A stretch of 5,017 nt of DNA from Draconibacterium sp. GTDB taxonomy: Bacteria > Bacteroidota > Bacteroidia > Bacteroidales > Prolixibacteraceae. How positions within the stretch are numbered: the first letter of the stretch is position 1; the number at the start of each line of letters is the position of its first letter. The translations under genes and the position numbers were made by a program. Under the pieces are notes generated by a model. It ran no database searches. It was not told the DNA's origin and was given only the letters and a program-made list of their open reading frames with translations. Where the stretch lies: assembly GCA_027011835.1 (NCBI GenBank), contig JALUZN010000521.1, forward strand, positions 1-5,017. The letters are read 5' to 3'. Shown in pieces: positions 1 through 5,017 of this stretch.

Positions 1-96
1 TGCATTTTAACACATGGTATTTAAATGAGATATTAACATATATTGTTGATATAATGGACTTTAAATCAATAATCACATAAAATCAGCAGACTCTAC
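1..96. other. AT-rich noncoding flank downstream of the barrel gene
   Basis: Strongly AT-rich, with stops soon after every ATG that can be followed on either strand. The only inverted repeats seen are tiny and AT-only (TATAT/ATATA at 39-53 and ATTTAAAT at 19-26), with no GC stem and T-run, so no intrinsic terminator can be called. Whether the operon continues below coordinate 1 cannot be told. Confidence 0.5.
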
Positions 97-1878
97 TTAA
101 AACGAATAATTTACCCCGAACAAAACATTAAAGCTCTGCACATTGTAACCCAACCAGCGCTGGTACTCCTGAAAGCCAAAATTATTAAGCTGCCCAAATG
201 CTGAAAACTTTTTAGTTATTTTATAAGTGGCATTTGCATTTAGGTCAAACACGTTGTCAAGATTGTTCGTTTTGTATTTAGGCGCATTAATTGCAGAAAA
301 TAATTCCGGAAATTTACTGTTTTCAATAATTAACGCTTTCCTTCCCCCAATCAAATAAACATCGGCACCAACACTCAATTGCTCTGTAATTTTATAGTTA
401 AACGAAACAGTGGCATCCCAATCCGGCATATTCCAAGCCTCTGCCTGGTTATCTAATTTATATGCATAATAATTTCCCGAAAGCAAAAGATTTAATCGTT
501 CTGATGAAGCATGAAAAATTTCAAGGTTGAATTTCAACAAATTCATATCGTCGTACAAAATATCGAAAGTGTTATTTACAATTAGTGTGTTCGAAATTAC
601 ATTTGGCTCCGGATAATAATATTCATTTAAATAATACAAAGGTTTATCGTCAATCATCGAGTAATCAACCGAGATTTTAAAATTTGTTTTCTTCGAAAAC
701 TTGCCGTCAATACCGCCATAAAAATGTATTTTTTCGAAACTATTTTTCACGTCGTGCATTGGGTCAACAAACGGGTTTTCGTAAGCAATTTTCGAGTAGT
801 GGTTGCTTATGTAGTTACCGTCGATTCCGGCATACAATTTAAAAACATCTTTTACCGGCATATAATTCACCCTAACATTTGGTGTAATTTTTGCCACTGC
901 ATCCATATCGTTATCCATTATAAACCAAGCGTTTAAACCTACTGTTACGTTTACATTTTTCCCCTCGTAATACCAGGCAGGCTTAACAAAAAGCTGGGTT
1001 TGTGTTCGCTTCCCAATTGTGTCGGTAACACGATTAATAATATTGTCTGCCTGCATAAAAGTAACTCCCGCATCAGCCAACAAAGTTCCGGTATCCAATG
1101 GTTTTTGGAAATCCATATCGAACTCGCCAAAATGTTCATGCTGCTCGGTTTTTGTTCCAAAAAAGTGGTATTTAAAATTGAAATTAAACGCAGGATCATC
1201 CATCTCTGCCGTTAAATTTTTCAGGTTTACATTTAATCCACCTTTCGTAAATGCTTGTTTTGTCCCCTGATAAGTTATGCTTTGATTTTCTTCCAACAAA
1301 ATATCAGGAATCGGATTTAACGGATAACCATAATAATTAAAACCGTCGTGGTTAAAATCTACATCAACCGAAAGAACAGAACTGCTTAAACTGTGTTTAT
1401 AGTAAACTTCGGCTTCGTTTTTCGAGTACGGAGCATCTACTTTATCACCTCCGTCGAGAGTAACTTTTCCAAACGACGACAGGTGTTTGGCATGAATACC
1501 AAAAATCGATTTTTTCGAGTTCACATTATTAAAGAAAAACTCGGCATAGGGTTTATTATAATTCCCCACTCCTACCCGCACCAATCCGTAGCCCGGATTT
1601 TTCTTTTTCGAATTGTCGATGGTTGCCGCTTTTAACTGAGTTACCGAGAAGGTATTTAAAATCGGCTCGCTGTAAATCTCATAATTAAAAACCGGTTTCT
1701 CATGCTCAACATCGTCTATTACAGGCATTTCGTTAATTTTATTGGCACTATTAATTGTAGGTTTAAACGCCTTTGTAACCTCCACTTCGCGCGAAAGAGT
1801 TGTATCGCGCTGAGCAAATAACGCAGTTGTAAAACCGACAAAAAATAAAAGGCAAATATATTTGAATGTAGTAACCAT
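97..1878 (-). CDS. Outer-membrane beta-barrel protein, TonB-dependent-receptor-like, no plug domain (593 aa)
   Basis: Predicted integral outer-membrane barrel. Residues 1-22 are a Sec signal peptide (hydrophobic 8-21, cleavage LFA|QR). Mature residues 29-57 contain a conserved-looking SREVEVTKAFKPTI segment, followed by a linker to about residue 95. From about 97 (GYGLVRVGVGNY) to the end the chain alternates polar and hydrophobic/aromatic residues with Gly, Asn and Asp turns, as in antiparallel barrel strands separated by loops. The last 30 residues (LNNFGFQEYQRWLGY, then FNVLFGVNYSF) match the pattern of TonB-dependent receptor C-termini: N-x-F before Y, a GY turn, and a final strand ending in Phe, the barrel-assembly signal. 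A typical receptor has about 120 plug residues before the barrel and usually 650-1000 in total; here neither the plug nor a CarboxypepD_reg-like domain is seen. Cys9 lies in the signal core and is not a lipobox. Its start is 14 bases from the TPR gene's stop, implying one operon. Automated pipelines may name it TonB-dependent receptor; substrate and TonB dependence are unproven. Confidence 0.9.
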   Translation of the reverse strand: MVTTFKYICLLFFVGFTTALFAQRDTTLSREVEVTKAFKPTINSANKINEMPVIDDVEHEKPVFNYEIYSEPILNTFSVTQLKAATIDNSKKKNPGYGLVRVGVGNYNKPYAEFFFNNVNSKKSIFGIHAKHLSSFGKVTLDGGDKVDAPYSKNEAEVYYKHSLSSSVLSVDVDFNHDGFNYYGYPLNPIPDILLEENQSITYQGTKQAFTKGGLNVNLKNLTAEMDDPAFNFNFKYHFFGTKTEQHEHFGEFDMDFQKPLDTGTLLADAGVTFMQADNIINRVTDTIGKRTQTQLFVKPAWYYEGKNVNVTVGLNAWFIMDNDMDAVAKITPNVRVNYMPVKDVFKLYAGIDGNYISNHYSKIAYENPFVDPMHDVKNSFEKIHFYGGIDGKFSKKTNFKISVDYSMIDDKPLYYLNEYYYPEPNVISNTLIVNNTFDILYDDMNLLKFNLEIFHASSERLNLLLSGNYYAYKLDNQAEAWNMPDWDATVSFNYKITEQLSVGADVYLIGGRKALIIENSKFPELFSAINAPKYKTNNLDNVFDLNANATYKITKKFSAFGQLNNFGFQEYQRWLGYNVQSFNVLFGVNYSF

Positions 1879-1892
1879 AGTTTTCCGGGTTT
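1879..1892 (-). promoter_or_regulatory. Intercistronic gap with weak ribosome-binding site
   Basis: Only 14 bases separate the TPR gene's TAA from the barrel gene's ATG. Read on the minus strand the gap is AAACCCGGAAAACT. It offers at most a weak GGAAAA Shine-Dalgarno-like stretch, with A at -3 to -6, the A-rich start context common in Bacteroidota. There is no space for a separate promoter or terminator, which supports translation from a shared transcript. Confidence 0.5.
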
Positions 1893-4800
1893 TTATTGTT
1901 TAATTTCTATTTGAAAAGAGCTATCGATGGCATTTTTCTCTTCTTCTGCCTCTTTTGTTTCAATCTCGCTGAGCATCTTTTTCGCTTCGTCTTTTATTCC
2001 GTCTGTTTCATTGCCATAATTATCAATCAAACTTTTAAGTGTATGCTTTGCAGTAAACGTGTCATCGCGATCGAGGTAAATTTTTGTAAGAAGTAAAAAC
2101 GATTTTCCAAGCCAAAACGGATAGGGTGTATTTTCTGAAATAAAGTCCATAATCTCTTTTTCGGCCGCCTCCTTTTTATTTTTCTGATAGTAAATTTCTG
2201 AAATCAGATATTTTGCCTCGGCACCCTGCTCATATTTTGTATCGACAGCAACAGCTGTCAATCCTGCCAGAGCTTTGTCGGGTTGATTCAGTTGATAATA
2301 CGACCGGCCTTCAATATAATTTGCTTCCCTAATCAACTCCTCCCCGGCAATGCCTGAATGTTTTACTTTTTGGGCTGCTGCAATGGCAGATGAATACTTT
2401 TCGAAGAGCAAATTACAGCGCATTTGCCCTGTATTTGCCCGTAACGTATTCCATTTACTGTTCGAAATTTTTTCTAACCTGTCGAAAAGTTTTAGTGCAG
2501 CAGCATAATTTTCTGCACTAAATGTCAGCTCCGATGCTTTTGCCAGTGCAGGCTCGGTAAAAATATTATCGGGCTGCTGAGTTACAAACGTGTAGTGTTT
2601 ATTTGCATTCGAATAATCGCCCTCTTTATAATAGAGCTCGCCGAGATAAAAATTTGCATTTAACGCGAAACTCCCATTGGGGTAACGCTGCAAATATCTT
2701 TCTAACTGCGCTTTCGCATTCGCACCTCCGGCCATATAAATACGTTCGGCCGCCATATAAGTAAGCGAATCCTGCTCCGACACCGTTACATTTGCACCAC
2801 TGCCAAGCTGGCGCGTATAGGCAAAATAGGCATCGATATTATTGGTTTCGATATAACAATTTTTAATGCCCGAAAGCGCTGCGCGTGCCTCAGGAGTACC
2901 GGCATATTTTTCGGCAACTTGTTTGTAATTTTTTAGAGCTGCGGAATAATTGCCGTTGTTGTAGTTTATTAAACCGAGCTGCAAAAGAGCTTTACGAAAA
3001 TAGTTGCTTTGCGGGAAATGCTGAATTATTTTTTTATACTGAACGGTTGCTTCGGCACTTTTTCCGGTTCGTTCGTATGCTCGTCCAAGTTCGTATAATG
3101 CGTTATCCTGAAAATCGGAATTTGGAAATTCTGCCAATAACTTTTCAAGATTCGCTATTTTTTTCTGCTGATTGCGCAGCAATCCTTCGCAAAAAGCAAT
3201 TTGAAAAAGCGAATAATCGGCTTCATAAATTTTCATTGCGTACGCCTGTCGATAATTCTCTTTGGCAGTTGCATAATCGGTTTTATAGAAATAATAGTCG
3301 CCAATGCGGTTGTAAGCATCGGCAACTTTTTCGGTTCGCCGGTTTTTTGTACCTGCAATAAACTTTTTAAAATGGTTAAGCGACGAATCGAAATCGTCGA
3401 CTTTAAAATACGAATATGCCAAATTGTACTCGGCATTTTTATACTCGTTTAGCAAGTTTGAACGCGGCGTATTTATAAATTGTGTATAATTTACAATTGC
3501 ATCGCTGAAATCGCCAACCCGATACAACGCCTCGGCTTTCCAGAAAAGAGCCCGAGCTTTTAATTCTTTGCTGTAACTGCCATTTTCTAACGACACATCG
3601 AAAAGTTTTATGGCGCTGTTGTAAGCCAGATTATTAAACAATTCGAGCCCCCGGTAAAAAGTTACACGCTGGTAGGCACTTAAAATTGCAGGCGTTTTAA
3701 CCTTAATTTTTTCTATCGATTTTATGGCATCGCTATAATTTTTAGTTACCATATAAACTTCGGTTAAAATTTTATATGCTTCCGAATTCCGTTCCGAGTT
3801 CGGATAAAGGGCAATGTAATTATCGAAAGCTTTTATGGTTTCGTTAAACGGCGAGTACGAAAGTTCGTAGGTAAGTTTTGCATAATTAAACAGCGCATCT
3901 TCTTTTATCTTCTCATCGAAATCGAACTCGGAAGCAGCACCGTACGCCATTTTAGCTTTCTCTTTTTCGTCGGCTTTTATATAACAGTCGGCCAAATGGT
4001 AGTAGGCATTTTGTGCCATTTTATCTTTTCCTTTAGTAGCATGTTTCAGCAGAGGAGTTGCCTTTTCGTAATTGCCGGTATTGTAATAACAGTACCCGAG
4101 AATGTAATTCTCCTCGCGTGTTTTCGGCCCTTTCGAATTAAAAAATCTCTCGAGAAAAGGAATAGCCTTTTTATAATTGCCCAAATGAAACCACGAATCG
4201 CCAACAATTTTCGAAAGTTCATTTTGATGTTCCTTTTCAACATCGTCAATAATTGGCGTAGTATAATCGACCACCTTTTTATATTCCTCTTGTTTGTAAT
4301 AAATATGACTAACATAGAGAGGAATAACGCGCGAAAAAGCCGGGTCGTCATTCAATTTTGTAAATCCTTCGAGTGCGGCAGAATAGTCGCCTTGCAAATA
4401 CATAATGTGTGCCCAATAGTAGGTTGCCGGCTTGCTATACAAGTTATTGGCATCTTTAATTTCAGAAAAATAACCGAGTGCCTTCCCCGGATTATCGGTC
4501 ATTAAATAACAGTATCCGGTTTGGTATTCAAGCTTTATTCTCTCCTTCTCCGACAACTCATTTTTTCTGATTTCGGAGAATGTTCGTAACGCCGGAATGA
4601 ACTGTTTTTTTTCGAACTGGTAATTTCCGTAATTTAAACGTGCCTCATTAATATACGGACTTTCAGCATTTTCTGTAATGAATTTCTTTATAAGTTTACT
4701 TCCCGAACTGTATCCTGCATTTAACGCACAAACTGCCCTGTAATATTCTGCCTCCGAATAGATTTCCGATTTTGAATCGACAACTTTCTCTATTTTTTCA

Positions 4801-4961
4801 AACTCTTTAAACGAAGAGATATATCGTTCGTTAACAAAAAGCTGTTTGGCCAAATCAATTTTTTCCTGAATACTTTCGGGATATACAGTTTGTTGGGCTT
4901 CAATATGTGTTTGAATGAATAGAAACAGAAGTGAGAAATAGATAACTTTTAAATACTTCAT
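1893..4961 (-). CDS. Secreted, all-TPR periplasmic protein (1022 aa)
   Basis: Long tetratricopeptide-repeat protein exported by Sec. Residues 1-22 form a signal peptide: Lys2/Lys5, a hydrophobic core at 6-16, and a cleavage site IEA|QQ. There is no lipobox cysteine, so it should be a soluble periplasmic protein, not a lipoprotein. From about residue 31 to 985 it is nearly all TPR helix pairs, roughly 24-26 units. Clear examples begin near 177, 247, 282, 317, 469, 547, 619, 656, 767 and 840; the unit at 619-652 has Gly at position 8, Ala at 20, Tyr at 24 and Pro at 32. Residues 986-1012 are charged (Glu/Lys-rich), probably a helical extension, followed by a short tail ending IEIKQ. No catalytic domain is visible. 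TPR superhelices bind protein partners; the natural candidate is the barrel encoded 14 bases downstream. The start is fixed by the signal peptide. It is not a clear SprE/PorW match, since those gliding/type IX secretion TPR proteins are lipoproteins. The TPR call is secure; the biological role is unknown. Confidence 0.95.
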   Translation of the reverse strand: MKYLKVIYFSLLFLFIQTHIEAQQTVYPESIQEKIDLAKQLFVNERYISSFKEFEKIEKVVDSKSEIYSEAEYYRAVCALNAGYSSGSKLIKKFITENAESPYINEARLNYGNYQFEKKQFIPALRTFSEIRKNELSEKERIKLEYQTGYCYLMTDNPGKALGYFSEIKDANNLYSKPATYYWAHIMYLQGDYSAALEGFTKLNDDPAFSRVIPLYVSHIYYKQEEYKKVVDYTTPIIDDVEKEHQNELSKIVGDSWFHLGNYKKAIPFLERFFNSKGPKTREENYILGYCYYNTGNYEKATPLLKHATKGKDKMAQNAYYHLADCYIKADEKEKAKMAYGAASEFDFDEKIKEDALFNYAKLTYELSYSPFNETIKAFDNYIALYPNSERNSEAYKILTEVYMVTKNYSDAIKSIEKIKVKTPAILSAYQRVTFYRGLELFNNLAYNSAIKLFDVSLENGSYSKELKARALFWKAEALYRVGDFSDAIVNYTQFINTPRSNLLNEYKNAEYNLAYSYFKVDDFDSSLNHFKKFIAGTKNRRTEKVADAYNRIGDYYFYKTDYATAKENYRQAYAMKIYEADYSLFQIAFCEGLLRNQQKKIANLEKLLAEFPNSDFQDNALYELGRAYERTGKSAEATVQYKKIIQHFPQSNYFRKALLQLGLINYNNGNYSAALKNYKQVAEKYAGTPEARAALSGIKNCYIETNNIDAYFAYTRQLGSGANVTVSEQDSLTYMAAERIYMAGGANAKAQLERYLQRYPNGSFALNANFYLGELYYKEGDYSNANKHYTFVTQQPDNIFTEPALAKASELTFSAENYAAALKLFDRLEKISNSKWNTLRANTGQMRCNLLFEKYSSAIAAAQKVKHSGIAGEELIREANYIEGRSYYQLNQPDKALAGLTAVAVDTKYEQGAEAKYLISEIYYQKNKKEAAEKEIMDFISENTPYPFWLGKSFLLLTKIYLDRDDTFTAKHTLKSLIDNYGNETDGIKDEAKKMLSEIETKEAEEEKNAIDSSFQIEIKQ

Positions 4962-5017
4962 ATTATTAATTGTTTCATTTACAGCCTATTGGCCGGCATT
5001 TATTTCTGTTTGTTCTC
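4962..5017 (-). other. Upstream leader of the TPR gene; no recognisable promoter
   Basis: These 56 bases end at the window edge. On the minus strand the start codon is preceded by AAACAATTAATAAT, with A at -3 and -6 and no Shine-Dalgarno, a usual Bacteroidota arrangement. I see no TAnnTTTG -7 element with a TTTG -33 partner, so the promoter may lie outside the window or transcription may continue from an upstream gene. All three minus-strand frames close here (TAA at 5000-5002, TAG at 4986-4988, TGA at 4975-4977), so the end of an upstream gene could lie in this stretch, but its frame cannot be chosen. Confidence 0.4.

Noticed and set aside
39..53. TATAT-TGTTG-ATATA inverted repeat as a terminator for the operon
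   Set aside because: The stem is five A/T pairs with no GC and no adjacent T-run, so it is too weak to be an intrinsic terminator and is expected by chance in AT-rich DNA.
50..55. TATAAT as a plus-strand -10 promoter element
   Set aside because: There is no -35 partner at suitable spacing, Bacteroidota housekeeping promoters use TAnnTTTG, and no plus-strand gene follows.
951..1199. Minus-strand open frame of 82 codons in another frame of the barrel gene
   Set aside because: Fully overlaps the barrel coding sequence, which continues smoothly as beta strands through it, so there is no sign of a frameshift or nested gene.
97..1878. Calling the barrel a complete TonB-dependent receptor or SusC homologue
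   Set aside because: No plug domain or N-terminal CarboxypepD_reg-like domain is visible, the length is far below that of SusC, and no SusD-like gene accompanies it.
2885..3361. Plus-strand open frame of 158 codons
   Set aside because: Antisense to well-formed TPR repeats; Cys/Arg/Phe-rich composition, no signal peptide or motif, and no independent start context.
3996..4505. Plus-strand open frame of 169 codons
   Set aside because: It lies wholly inside the TPR gene on the opposite strand. Its product is rich in Ile, Phe, Cys and Arg, as expected from reading this AT-rich gene antisense, with no recognisable domain.
1893..4961. Identity as the gliding/type IX secretion TPR protein SprE/PorW
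   Set aside because: SprE/PorW proteins are lipoproteins; this protein has a signal peptidase I site with no lipobox cysteine. TPR content alone is not enough to assign that name.

Overview
The window is an AT-rich stretch (GC roughly 38% by eye) that most resembles a member of the Bacteroidota, probably a marine or anaerobic Bacteroidales/Marinilabiliales-type organism. The reasons are the two exported protein types found here (a large all-TPR periplasmic protein and a TonB-receptor-like outer-membrane barrel), A-rich translation starts with little or no Shine-Dalgarno, and a barrel C-terminus typical of Bacteroidota TonB-dependent receptors. The genus assignment is inference.

Layout: both genes lie on the minus strand, so the biological order runs from high to low coordinates. 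A 56-base leader (4962-5017) precedes a 1022-residue secreted tetratricopeptide-repeat protein (1893-4961). After 14 bases comes a 593-residue outer-membrane beta-barrel protein (97-1878). The last 96 bases (1-96) are AT-rich and hold no gene or convincing terminator. About 97% of the window is coding. I found no RNA genes, insertion sequences, CRISPR array or recognisable promoter.

The two genes are almost certainly co-transcribed. Both products carry Sec signal peptides with signal peptidase I sites of the form A|Q after residue 22. The simplest model is an envelope module: a long soluble TPR superhelix in the periplasm, built for protein-protein contacts, serving or being served by the barrel in the outer membrane. 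The barrel ends like a TonB-dependent receptor and starts with a VEVT segment resembling a TonB box or plug entry, but there is no room for a plug domain. The function of this pair is not established from the sequence. A second observation is the marked asymmetry between the isomeric palindromes TCGA (very common) and GATC (nearly absent).
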